A stretch of 64,000 nt of DNA. It comes from Streptomyces finlayi (GTDB lineage Bacteria > Actinomycetota > Actinomycetes > Streptomycetales > Streptomycetaceae). Below, piece by piece: positions 7,587-15,294 of the stretch. The DNA is taken from positions 6,696,001 through 6,760,000 of the forward strand of contig NZ_CP045702.1 of NCBI RefSeq assembly GCF_014216315.1, given 5' to 3'. A program made the translations under genes and the position numbers. Below the pieces are notes generated by a model. It made no database searches. It worked only from the letters and a program-made list of their open reading frames with translations, and was not told the origin of the DNA. How positions within the stretch are numbered: the first letter of the stretch is position 1; every line of letters begins with the position of its first letter.

Positions 7587-8000
7587 TCAGCTCTCGGCCA
7601 GGATGTGTGAGAGCTCCGTATCGAGGTCGAAGTGACGATGCTCGGTGCCTGGTGGAACCGCGGCGTCGGTCCTTTTGAGGAACGACTCCAGGGCCCTTGC
7701 CGGGGCCTCGAGCAGGGCTTCGCCCTCTGGGGAGCTCAGCGCGATACAGACGACGCCCTGGCCGTGACTACGTGATGGCCAGACGCGGACGTCTCCGGTG
7801 CCGGTGGGCCTGTGCAGCCCTTCGGCAAGGAGGTCGCGGGCGAATACCCATTCGACCGTTTCCTCCGCTCCGGTGTGGAAGGTGGCGTGCACGGCATAGG
7901 GATCGGCCGTGTCATACCGCAGGCCCGCAGGTACAGGCAGTGAGGACTCGCTCGACACAACGAGGCGCAGGTGCAGCTCGCAGCTGACCGTGGTGTTCAT
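7587..8000 (-). CDS. ssgB: Sporulation-specific cell-division regulator SsgB
   Basis: A 137-residue protein with the exact length of SsgB, and as far as I can recall its sequence is nearly identical to S. coelicolor SsgB. SsgB is the founding SsgA-like protein and is confined to morphologically complex actinobacteria. It recruits FtsZ to future septum sites in sporulating aerial hyphae. Seen here: the N-terminus MNTTVSCELHLRL, the GLRYDTADPYAVHATFH region and the end ELSHILAES. A longer frame reaches 8066, but the ATG at 8000 gives the conserved N-terminus. It is divergent from the PGPGW membrane protein gene. A short hairpin (8062-8076) lies in its leader region. Confidence 0.95.
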   Translation of the reverse strand: MNTTVSCELHLRLVVSSESSLPVPAGLRYDTADPYAVHATFHTGAEETVEWVFARDLLAEGLHRPTGTGDVRVWPSRSHGQGVVCIALSSPEGEALLEAPARALESFLKRTDAAVPPGTEHRHFDLDTELSHILAES

Positions 8001-8190
8001 AAGCGCCAGGGCCTTTCGCTCAGTGTGCGCTCGGGGATTCGCACGTCGGCGAAATCGAGATGCCACCTACGGTGGCGTTGTAAACCCCTCTGACCCATTT
8101 GTGGCTCTTCGGGTCCCTCGTACGGTGGTGTGTAACTTTGAGTTATGCGGCCATTCCGGTGACGAAGTCCGTTCAGGTAGGTTGGTGTCC

Positions 8191-8643
8191 ATGAATGCGG
8201 AGAGTGACGAGCGGACCGGGGCGACGGCGCAGGCCCCCGAGTTCGCCGCGGGGGGTGCAGTGAAGCCCGAGCGGGAGCTGGGATCGCGGGCACCGGCCTT
8301 CATCCAGGCGCGGAAGCCGTTGCACATGAGCTGGCAGGTAGGTGTCTTCGTCGTCGGCCTCGCCGTGGTGGTGGCGGGCGTGGCCATGCTGGTGCTGCCC
8401 GGGCCGGGGTGGCTCGTGATCTTCGGTGGCATGGCGATCTGGGCGACCGAGTTCGTCTGGGCGCAGCTGGTGCTCCGGTGGACCCGGCGCAAGGTCACGG
8501 AGGCCGCGCAGAAGGCGCTCGATCCGAAGGTGCGGCGGCGCAACGTCATCCTCACCACGATCGGACTCGTGATCGTCGCGGTGCTCGTCGCGGTCTACGT
8601 CTGGCAGTTCGGAATCGCGATGCCGTGGAAGATCGCCGAGTGA
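8191..8643 (+). CDS. PGPGW-motif transmembrane protein
   Basis: A 150-residue membrane protein of the PGPGW family (TIGR02611-like). After a charged N-terminus of about 48 residues comes a hydrophobic stretch containing the family motif PGPGW, a tryptophan-rich helix, a basic loop (RWTRRK) and a last hydrophobic helix near the C-terminus, giving about three membrane segments. The function is unknown. The ATG at 8191 follows an AGGTAGG element. The longer frame back to 7909 crosses the ssgB promoter region and is not supported. Confidence 0.8.
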   Translation: MNAESDERTGATAQAPEFAAGGAVKPERELGSRAPAFIQARKPLHMSWQVGVFVVGLAVVVAGVAMLVLPGPGWLVIFGGMAIWATEFVWAQLVLRWTRRKVTEAAQKALDPKVRRRNVILTTIGLVIVAVLVAVYVWQFGIAMPWKIAE

Positions 8644-8706
8644 CCTGAGGTCCCCCGGGATGGTCCCGGAGCGCCGCTGACATGGGGTAATGTTTGCGGT
8701 GCGCCC

Positions 8707-8778
8707 GGGCGATTAGCTCAGTGGGAGAGCGCTTCGTTCACACCGAAGAGGTCACTGGTTCGAACCCAGTATCGCCCA
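8707..8778 (+). tRNA. tRNA-Val (CAC), copy 1
   Basis: A 72-nt tRNA with acceptor GGGCGAT/ATCGCCC, anticodon stem CTTCG/CGAAG, loop TTCACAC (anticodon CAC, valine) and discriminator A. CCA is not encoded. A second near-identical copy lies at 12267. Confidence 0.95.
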
Positions 8779-8785
8779 CCCGGAC

Positions 8786-8820
8786 AGAGGGCCCGTGAGA
8801 CCAAGTCTCACGGGCCCTCT
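8786..8820 (+). terminator. Terminator after tRNA-Val
   Basis: A perfect 16-bp stem (8786-8801 with 8805-8820) around a 3-base loop, 8 bases after the tRNA. Confidence 0.8.
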
Positions 8821-9193
8821 GGCGTTCCCGGCTCCGGACACCCGTGCGGCGCCCCGCTGTCCGGTGGCCCCGTTCACGTCTTCCCGTGGTGCCCTCCGGC
8901 CGTGTGCCGGCCCGCCCACCTGCGTTGTCGCGTCACGCTGACCTCCGTGTTCCGTCGAAGCGCGCCAAGCGATTCCGTCCCAACCGTTGACGTTGTGCCA
9001 TCGGGTCCTCTGCTGATCACTACGCACCCGGCGGGCGCCGACATCGCCGAGGCCGCCTTACTGCGCATCGCCACCGATGGCGCTGGTGATCCGGGCGGGC
9101 CGGCAGAGCGGCAGCATGATGTGCCAGTAGATCCGGGGGTGCTCGGCGACCGCATGCCGTCCTGAACCTCCGGGGCCCCTGGGACCGGACGCG
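8821..9193. other. Gene-free stretch with a possible permease scrap
   Basis: No intact gene is visible. On the minus strand about 9090-9156 encodes PRIYWHIMLPLCRPA, which resembles the cytoplasmic EAA loop of MalG-type sugar ABC permeases. The sequence around it is not protein-like. Confidence 0.45.
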
Positions 9194-11665
9194 TCACCGC
9201 ATCCGGCCCAGGGCGTCCCTGAGCCGCCGTGCGTCCCGCAGCCGGTGCTCGTAGGTGGCGCCCACCACCAGGAGCAGCACCCCGGCCAGCGCCGGCGGCA
9301 GCCAGCGGGGCAGCGCCCCGGCCACCTGCACCACATAGGGCGCCAGCTCGTGCAGCGTCACCAGCGCCAGCACGCCGCCGCCCAGCAGAAGCAGCGCCTG
9401 GAGCCGGAACCGCGCGCCCAGCAACGTGATCACCAGCGCCGCCACCCCCAGCAGCAACGGCCGCAGCCACTCCGTGTCGACCCACGCCGCGAAGAGACTG
9501 GGCACCAGCGTCGCCGCGAGCCCAGGACCGAACGCCGTCCACGAGGAAGCCGCCGGATCACGGCGCAGCCGCAGCACGCCCACCACCAGCGCGGGCACCG
9601 TCACCGGCAGCGTGTACGCCTCCGGGACCGTCACCCCGGACGCCACCAGTCGCACCCACATGGCCGCCATGAACAGGACGGCCGACAGATACCCGGCGAC
9701 CTGCCTGCGCTCGGGACGCACCGCGGTGGCCGCCGCCAGCACCCCGCACAACGCCAGCACCAGAGCCAGGAACGGCGGGCTCGGCACCGCCATCGCCAGC
9801 GCGAGCAGCGCGCCGAACGCACCCGAGAGCTCGACCGCCGGACTCACGGGGCCCCGCAGCCGGAAGCCCAGGAGCACGGTCACCGCGGTGACCACCAGCA
9901 GGACCGGCGCGCCCTCGTGCACGGCCAGACCCAGCGACGTGCCGACCGCGGACGCCACCATGATCGCGCACAGCACCGCGACACAGGCGAACACCGCCCG
10001 TACCGCAGTCACCCGCGCCCGCACCGCGGCACCCGCGAACAGGCCCAGCAGCACGCCGAACACCGTGTACGTGGCCGCCTCCGATGCCAGGGACAGCACC
10101 CCGACCGCCGCCGCGCCGGCCGGCGCACACACCAGCGCGGTCGCCGCCACTGCGGACAGCGAGGTGAGCGGCGCCCCGGACAGACCATGGACCGCCACCA
10201 GCAGCAGCCCGGCCACCAGCACCACCTGCGCGGCCACCGCCAGGACGTACCCGGCATCCAGCGCGGCCGGCAGCACCAGCAGCGCACCCCAGCCGAGACA
10301 GAGGGCACCGGCCGCTGCTCCACCACGCCACCCCGCACCGGCCGCGACCGGCGCCCCCGGCACACCCACGGGCCTGGACCGGTGCGCCGCGAACAGCACA
10401 CCCGCCACCACCGCGAGCACCACCGGGGAAGCCGCCATGCCCGACCACGGCACCGACATGCCCATCGCCTCCCGGATTCGGTCCGGAGCACCCGACCAGA
10501 CGTCCGTCAGCAGCGACAGCGGGCCCAGCAGCACCGCGGCCGCCGGAGGCAACGCGACGAGAACCGAACCCGCCACCACCACTGCGGCCCCTGCCAGCAC
10601 GCCCTGCCCGGCGGGGCGGGAGACCTGGGTCCTCAGTACGGCCATGAGCACCACCGCACACACCAGATACGCCACGACCGCCCAGTGTTCCGGCACCGCC
10701 GTCCGCAGCACACCGCCTACCGCCGCCATCGCGGCCAGCCCCGCCAGGCAGCCCGCGACCAGTGCGAACTCCCGCCGGGCCCGCCATGCCCCGAACAACG
10801 CCACCGCGGCACCCACGAGCAACAGGACCCCGGGCCGGACCGCCGACAGTGCCCCATCGGCCGACACCGACATCACCAGGCCCACCAGCAGCGCGAGCAC
10901 CCCGGTCACCACCGCGCACAGGCCCGCCGTGACCCGTACCCCGAGCCCCTTGCCCCACAACACGACCGCGGTGTCCGCCGCGGCGGTCACCAGCAGCGCC
11001 CACCCGAAGCCGAGCGCCGATGCCTCGGCCGCCCACGCCCCCAGGAGCAGCGGAAACTGCCCGGCCACCGCCGCCGCGGGCAACGGCAGCCGCAGCTTGC
11101 CGAGCGCCGTCCCGTACGCTGCCCACCCCGTGGCCAGAACCGCCGCGGCGACGGCCGCGAACGCGAGTCCGTCCGTGCCGGGCGCCGCCACCGCGTGCAG
11201 CGCGTACGCGTCGAGCACCGTCAGTACGAGAGCCGGCGCGGCCAGCGACTCGGCCGTCGAGGACAGCCCCCGCTTCAGCAGGACCGCGGGGGCGGCCAGC
11301 GCGCCGACCGTCACAGCGGCGAGGACCGCGGAGCGGCCGCCGATCCCCATGGCACCCCAGCTGACCAGGGTGAACGCGATCGCGGCGATGATCAGCAGCA
11401 GACCGCCGAGCGACAGCAGCACGTTCTGCGCACTGCGCGGCGCAGCCGCCCGGCCCGGACCCCCGGGGCGCAGCGGGGCCGGGTAGTGCCAGGCCGGCGG
11501 CGACGGGGGGTGCCGGGGGAAGGGCGGGAGCGGCGCGGCCTGCTGCTGCAGCACGGTCAGCAGCCAGGTACGCCGGTTCAGCAGCTGGACCCGTCGGGCG
11601 TCCAGCTGCACCAGTTCGCGGTCGAGGAGCGCCAATTCCTCGGCGGGTGGCGGCACATGTTCCAT
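9194..11665 (-). CDS. Large multi-pass membrane protein (SCO7613-type)
   Basis: An 823-residue protein. The N-terminal 40 residues form a probable coiled coil (ELALLDRELVQLDARRVQLL), followed by a Pro-rich linker and then more than twenty hydrophobic segments running to near the C-terminus, where a short basic tail begins. It resembles the actinobacterial membrane proteins named after the SCO7613 C-terminal domain. The function is unknown. Alanine/valine/glycine runs dominate, and no transport or enzymatic motif stands out. The ATG at 11665 (MEHVPP) was chosen; another in-frame ATG lies at 11701. It is divergent from the SRPBCC gene. Confidence 0.8.
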   Translation of the reverse strand: MEHVPPPAEELALLDRELVQLDARRVQLLNRRTWLLTVLQQQAAPLPPFPRHPPSPPAWHYPAPLRPGGPGRAAAPRSAQNVLLSLGGLLLIIAAIAFTLVSWGAMGIGGRSAVLAAVTVGALAAPAVLLKRGLSSTAESLAAPALVLTVLDAYALHAVAAPGTDGLAFAAVAAAVLATGWAAYGTALGKLRLPLPAAAVAGQFPLLLGAWAAEASALGFGWALLVTAAADTAVVLWGKGLGVRVTAGLCAVVTGVLALLVGLVMSVSADGALSAVRPGVLLLVGAAVALFGAWRARREFALVAGCLAGLAAMAAVGGVLRTAVPEHWAVVAYLVCAVVLMAVLRTQVSRPAGQGVLAGAAVVVAGSVLVALPPAAAVLLGPLSLLTDVWSGAPDRIREAMGMSVPWSGMAASPVVLAVVAGVLFAAHRSRPVGVPGAPVAAGAGWRGGAAAGALCLGWGALLVLPAALDAGYVLAVAAQVVLVAGLLLVAVHGLSGAPLTSLSAVAATALVCAPAGAAAVGVLSLASEAATYTVFGVLLGLFAGAAVRARVTAVRAVFACVAVLCAIMVASAVGTSLGLAVHEGAPVLLVVTAVTVLLGFRLRGPVSPAVELSGAFGALLALAMAVPSPPFLALVLALCGVLAAATAVRPERRQVAGYLSAVLFMAAMWVRLVASGVTVPEAYTLPVTVPALVVGVLRLRRDPAASSWTAFGPGLAATLVPSLFAAWVDTEWLRPLLLGVAALVITLLGARFRLQALLLLGGGVLALVTLHELAPYVVQVAGALPRWLPPALAGVLLLVVGATYEHRLRDARRLRDALGRMR

Positions 11666-11780
11666 GTACGTGAGTGTGGCCCCCACCACGCGCTCGTACA
11701 TGCGCTCGGATACTCAGATTCAGCGAAGTCCCCCCGGCGTTCCGCGACCGAGTACGCGCCGCAACGCGCAGACTGGACCC

Positions 11781-12227
11781 ATGGACTGGAGCCACTACCG
11801 TTTCACCAGTGTCTGGGACATCCCAGCCCCGCCCGACAGCGTCTACACCGCACTCGAACGCGCCGAGGACTACCCGCAGTGGTGGCCTCAGGTCCGTGCG
11901 GTCGCCGTCATCGACGAGATGAGCGGAACCGCGCGTTTGCGCTCCTTCCTGCCGTACGAGCTGGTCGTCACCGCCCGCCGGAACCACCGCGACCCGCGCT
12001 CCCGGGTCATCGAAGTGACGATGACCGGCGATCTGGAGGGCTGGGCCCGCTGGACGGTCGCTGCGCGCGCCGATGGCAGCCGAGCCACCTACCAGCAGGA
12101 AGTCGTCGTCCGCCGCGCTCTGATGCGGCGCCTCGCCGTGCCCGGACGGCTCGTCTTCCGCGCGAACCACGCGCTGATGATGCGCTCCGGACGCCGCGGG
12201 CTCGCGGCCCGGTTGCGAGGAGTTTGA
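11781..12227 (+). CDS. SRPBCC (START-like) family protein
   Basis: A 148-residue protein of the polyketide-cyclase/START-like SRPBCC fold, which forms a hydrophobic ligand pocket. Seen: an N-terminal SVWDIPAPPDSVYTAL helix-grip start, DYPQWWPQVRAVAV, and a long C-terminal helix (FRANHALMMRSGRRGLAARL). The ligand cannot be inferred. The ATG at 11781 gives the canonical family start. Its stop codon lies inside the -35 box of the following tRNA promoter. Confidence 0.8.
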   Translation: MDWSHYRFTSVWDIPAPPDSVYTALERAEDYPQWWPQVRAVAVIDEMSGTARLRSFLPYELVVTARRNHRDPRSRVIEVTMTGDLEGWARWTVAARADGSRATYQQEVVVRRALMRRLAVPGRLVFRANHALMMRSGRRGLAARLRGV

Positions 12228-12253
12228 ACCCGACCCGCAGAGCCCTGTATGGT
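12224..12253 (+). promoter_or_regulatory. Promoter of tRNA-Val copy 2
   Basis: TTGAAC (12224-12229) and TATGGT (12248-12253) are separated by 18 bases and place the -10 box 13 bases before the tRNA. The -35 overlaps the TGA of the SRPBCC gene. Confidence 0.65.
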
Positions 12254-12266
12254 TCAACCCGTTCCC

Positions 12267-12338
12267 GGGCGATTAGCTCAGCGGGAGAGCGCTTCGTTCA
12301 CACCGAAGAGGTCACTGGTTCGAAACCAGTATCGCCCA
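12267..12338 (+). tRNA. tRNA-Val (CAC), copy 2
   Basis: A 72-nt tRNA differing from the 8707 copy at only a couple of positions (a D-loop base and a T-loop base: TTCGAAA here, TTCGAAC there). The anticodon is CAC and the discriminator A. CCA is not encoded. Confidence 0.95.
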
Positions 12339-12346
12339 CCGGGAAG

Positions 12347-12379
12347 AGCCGGTCCGTCGGCATCATCGACGGACCGGCT
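12347..12379. terminator. Terminator between tRNA-Val and the exonuclease gene
   Basis: A 13-bp perfect stem (12347-12359 with 12367-12379) around a 7-base loop, followed by TT. It can serve the tRNA and the convergent exonuclease gene. Confidence 0.7.
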
Positions 12380-12415
12380 TTCGCGTTCCCGTACGCCGGG
12401 ACCGCAACCGCGGCC

Positions 12416-13141
12416 TCAGGCCGCGGCACGCAGCTCCGGGCGCAGCGGCCACGCCGGGTCCACCACTTCCGGTGTCCCGCTCTTCGCGAACCACGCCTGC
12501 AGACCACGCGCCTGGGCCGCGTGCCACACGGCCTGGAGCGTGTGCAGCTCGGCCGGCGTCAGCCGCTCCAGCCGCCCGGCGAAACGCCTGCCCACCGCCC
12601 GTACCAACTCGAGCGACGCGGCCGCGTCGGCCGCTGCGTCGTGCGCCCCGTCCAGTGCCACCCCGTACACCTCGCACAGATCCGTCAGCGTACGACGGCC
12701 CTTGCGGTACCGGTCCAGATGTTTGTCGAGCACACGCGGATCCAGCACGCACAGCGGAGAGTTCTGGAGATAGCGGCCCAGTGACGACGCCCGGTGGCGT
12801 TTCAGCTCCCGGTCCAGCAGCGTCAGATCGAAGGGGGCGTTCATCACGACCAGCGGGCGCCCCGTCGCGCCCTGCTCAGCCAGCGCCCGGGCTATCTCCT
12901 CCACCACAGGCGCGGGCCACCGGCCGTTGCGCTGGAGGTGATCGTCGGTCAGACCATGGATCTCGGTGGCGCCCGCCGGCACCGGAATCCCCGGATTGAC
13001 CAGCCAGCGGGTCACCCGTGCGCGCCCGTCGGCGGTGTCCTGGACGACGAGAGCGGCCGAAACGATCCGGTCCTCCTCGACATCCACGCCTGTCGTCTCG
13101 GTGTCAAAAGCGGCCATCGGCCCTTCGAACCAGTGCATCAT
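12416..13141 (-). CDS. DnaQ-like 3'-5' exonuclease
   Basis: A 241-residue protein with the DEDDh exonuclease motifs: DTETTG (D13, E15), NAPFDLTLLD in the middle (ExoII) and HDAAADA (ExoIII His and Asp). Such proteins resemble the proofreading subunit of DNA polymerase III, but this is a stand-alone actinobacterial form, and its substrate (DNA ends or small RNAs) is not fixed by sequence. The start is the first codon of an ATGATG, with AGGAG 7 bases upstream. It is divergent from the DUF4365 gene. Confidence 0.87.
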   Translation of the reverse strand: MMHWFEGPMAAFDTETTGVDVEEDRIVSAALVVQDTADGRARVTRWLVNPGIPVPAGATEIHGLTDDHLQRNGRWPAPVVEEIARALAEQGATGRPLVVMNAPFDLTLLDRELKRHRASSLGRYLQNSPLCVLDPRVLDKHLDRYRKGRRTLTDLCEVYGVALDGAHDAAADAAASLELVRAVGRRFAGRLERLTPAELHTLQAVWHAAQARGLQAWFAKSGTPEVVDPAWPLRPELRAAA

Positions 13142-13336
13142 CCCCGAACTCCTCGCACCCGCACGGCAGCTGGAGTGATTCCTCTGCCCGGAACGGTGAT
13201 ACCCGGGGTGTTTGCCGGATACGCCGTTTGCGGCCCCTCTCCTGCGGTGACAACACAGTTGACGGGAACGGAAGTTGACCTGCCCGTCGGCAGCGGCCGG
13301 CAACCGGTCGGCACAGTCCGGAAGGCACACGGAGCC

Positions 13337-13933
13337 ATGGCGCTCGCGCAGCCGAACCCAGCAGGGCCCTCCCGCGCCGAAGACCACGGAGGAGTCCTCC
13401 CCGCGCAGCGGATCACACCACTGCGCGGCACCCTCGCCACCACCGCCTGCATGGAGACCCTCCAGGTGGGTTACCTGCACGCGGTGGCGGCAGCGGCGGG
13501 ATGCTCCCTGTCGCAGCCGTTTCCCGACAACGGCATCGACTGGCACGTCAGCCACGGTGCCCCGGACCACGCCGTCGACGACGAGGTGACCGTCAAGGTG
13601 CAGCTCAAGTGCACCTACCAGATCTCCTCGCACCCGCCAGGACCGGCATTCTCCTTCACGCTCGACAACGCCCATCTCGTGAAGCTCGCCCGGACCCCCG
13701 TGTCGGTGCACAAGATCCTGGTCGTGATGCTCGTGCCCCGCAGTCAGGAGGACTGGCTGCGCGCAGAACACGAACAGCTCGGCCTCCGGCACTGCTGCTA
13801 CTGGACCAACCTGGCGGGCCACGCGGTGACGGGCCGGCACAGGACCACCGTGCGCATCCCGACCTCGCGGATCTTCGACGACCGAGCACTCTGCGAGATC
13901 ATGGCCCGGGTCGGGGCGGGAGGGAGACCCTGA
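13337..13933 (+). CDS. DUF4365 nuclease-like protein
   Basis: A 198-residue protein with a DUF4365-type core. GIDWHV (D68) followed about 20 residues later by VKVQLKCT (Q89, K91) matches the D...(E/Q)xK pattern of the PD-(D/E)xK nuclease fold, as seen in Mrr-like and restriction-related proteins. The substrate is unknown and the catalytic claim is inference from the motif. The ATG at 13337 has GGAG just upstream. Its TGA overlaps the ATG of the next gene (TGATG), so the two are coupled. Confidence 0.75.
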   Translation: MALAQPNPAGPSRAEDHGGVLPAQRITPLRGTLATTACMETLQVGYLHAVAAAAGCSLSQPFPDNGIDWHVSHGAPDHAVDDEVTVKVQLKCTYQISSHPPGPAFSFTLDNAHLVKLARTPVSVHKILVVMLVPRSQEDWLRAEHEQLGLRHCCYWTNLAGHAVTGRHRTTVRIPTSRIFDDRALCEIMARVGAGGRP

Positions 13934-15201
13934 TGCACCGGTCTACGGACGAACCGTTCCACCGATCGGGGGCCGCGGGCCCACGACCACATCCCGGACA
14001 GCGCCCGGAAGGACACCCGGACGCGCCGCGGGGCACCGGGGACATCCCCGACCCCGTCCTCGTCGACCCCGCCGTCCTCGGTGTGCTCCTGGACCGCCAC
14101 GGCTGGCAGCGGCGCGGCGGAGCCGCGGGACGCTACAGCCGCTGGACCCCGCCCGGACCGTCCGGTGGTGCCATGAGCCTGCTGGTTCCCGAGACGGCTG
14201 CCTTCCCGGACAGTGAGGACCTCGTCGGCGAGGCACTCACCGCGCTCGCCCGGAGCACGGTGCCCTCCGCCAGGGACGTCCTCGTCTCCCTCGCGGTGCC
14301 CAGTGACGAGATCCGCTGGTGGCGTGACGTCCCCGAACCGCCCGCCGGGGCCGCGGGAGCGGCCGGCTGGACCGAGGACGAACACCTGCGCTCGGCGGCC
14401 CGGCAGATCCTGCTGGCCGGCGCCCTGGCCGTCCGCGCCCCGGCCGGCTACCACGGCAACCGCCACCGCCGAAGGGCCCAGGCCGCACTGGACGGCATCC
14501 TGGTCGGGCCCGCTCCGGGCGGGCGCAGGCTCACCGTCTTCTTGCCGGTCGCCTCGGGCCGGGCCGTCGCCGTGCAGCTCTACCAGGCCCTGCACGCCAC
14601 TCGCGAGGCCGTCGACTACCAGCGGGCCACCGGCGGCATGGACGCCTTCGACGCCGCTGTAGCCGCCGGCGTCAGCCGGGAACTGACCGGGGCGGTCATC
14701 GCCCTGGTCAGGGGCTCCGAGGGGGCCAGGGTCGCCCTGGAGTGGGCGCCCGCCGCCGGAACGCCCGAGGGCTGCCCGGCCAGGCCCGAACCCGTCGAGT
14801 TCTCACCGGGCGACCTGCCCGCCCTGCGCCGGGCGGGTGCCCGCTACCTCCAGGACGAGCCCGCCGTTCCGGTGCGGATCACCGGCGCCGTCGTCCGGAT
14901 GCGCAGGTCCGGGCCGGGCGGCGCCGGAATCGTGCGGCTGAGTGTGCTGGCGGGCGCGGAGGTCGCCCACGTGCGGATGCAGCTCGACGAGGAGGCCTAC
15001 CGCATCGCGGGCCACGCCCATCTGGTCGGGCTGCCGATCCGGGTGGAGGGGCGGCTGGAGAGCCGGGGCGGCTTCCGGCGGCTGAGCGCTGCCTCGCAGG
15101 TGGCTCCCGTCCAGGTCGACGAGACGGAGCGTGACCGGCTGATGAAGTCGCTCCAGGAGAACCTGGACTTCTTCGAGGAGGCGTGTACGGGGGAGGAGTA
15201 G
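13933..15201 (+). CDS. Unknown protein coupled to the DUF4365 gene
   Basis: A 422-residue protein that I do not recognise. The N-terminal 45 residues are Pro/Arg-rich. The middle holds an Ala/Arg-rich helical region (about residues 120-260). The last third (about 310-395) looks like a beta-rich OB-type or barrel domain, with alternating strands such as VRITGAVVRMRRS and IRVEGRLESRGGFRRL. It has no membrane segment. It starts inside the stop of the DUF4365 gene and is probably a functional partner. It ends about 90 bases before thrS. Confidence 0.75.
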   Translation: MHRSTDEPFHRSGAAGPRPHPGQRPEGHPDAPRGTGDIPDPVLVDPAVLGVLLDRHGWQRRGGAAGRYSRWTPPGPSGGAMSLLVPETAAFPDSEDLVGEALTALARSTVPSARDVLVSLAVPSDEIRWWRDVPEPPAGAAGAAGWTEDEHLRSAARQILLAGALAVRAPAGYHGNRHRRRAQAALDGILVGPAPGGRRLTVFLPVASGRAVAVQLYQALHATREAVDYQRATGGMDAFDAAVAAGVSRELTGAVIALVRGSEGARVALEWAPAAGTPEGCPARPEPVEFSPGDLPALRRAGARYLQDEPAVPVRITGAVVRMRRSGPGGAGIVRLSVLAGAEVAHVRMQLDEEAYRIAGHAHLVGLPIRVEGRLESRGGFRRLSAASQVAPVQVDETERDRLMKSLQENLDFFEEACTGEE

Positions 15202-15294
15202 CGGTATCCCTTTCGCTAAGGGGGCCCCCGGCTCGGTACGATTCCTCCTGCGCGCGCGATACGAGGCGCGCACCCCCTCAGTCAGGAGAGACCG

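Noticed and set aside
9245..12784. Very long plus-strand open frame of 1179 codons
   Set aside because: It is Arg/His/Gln-rich, antisense to the large membrane protein and the exonuclease, and crosses a tRNA gene. It is a GC-bias shadow frame.
15202..15294. T-box or other leader before thrS
   Set aside because: The 90-base gap is too short and lacks the T-box sequence. Only a small GC hairpin is seen.
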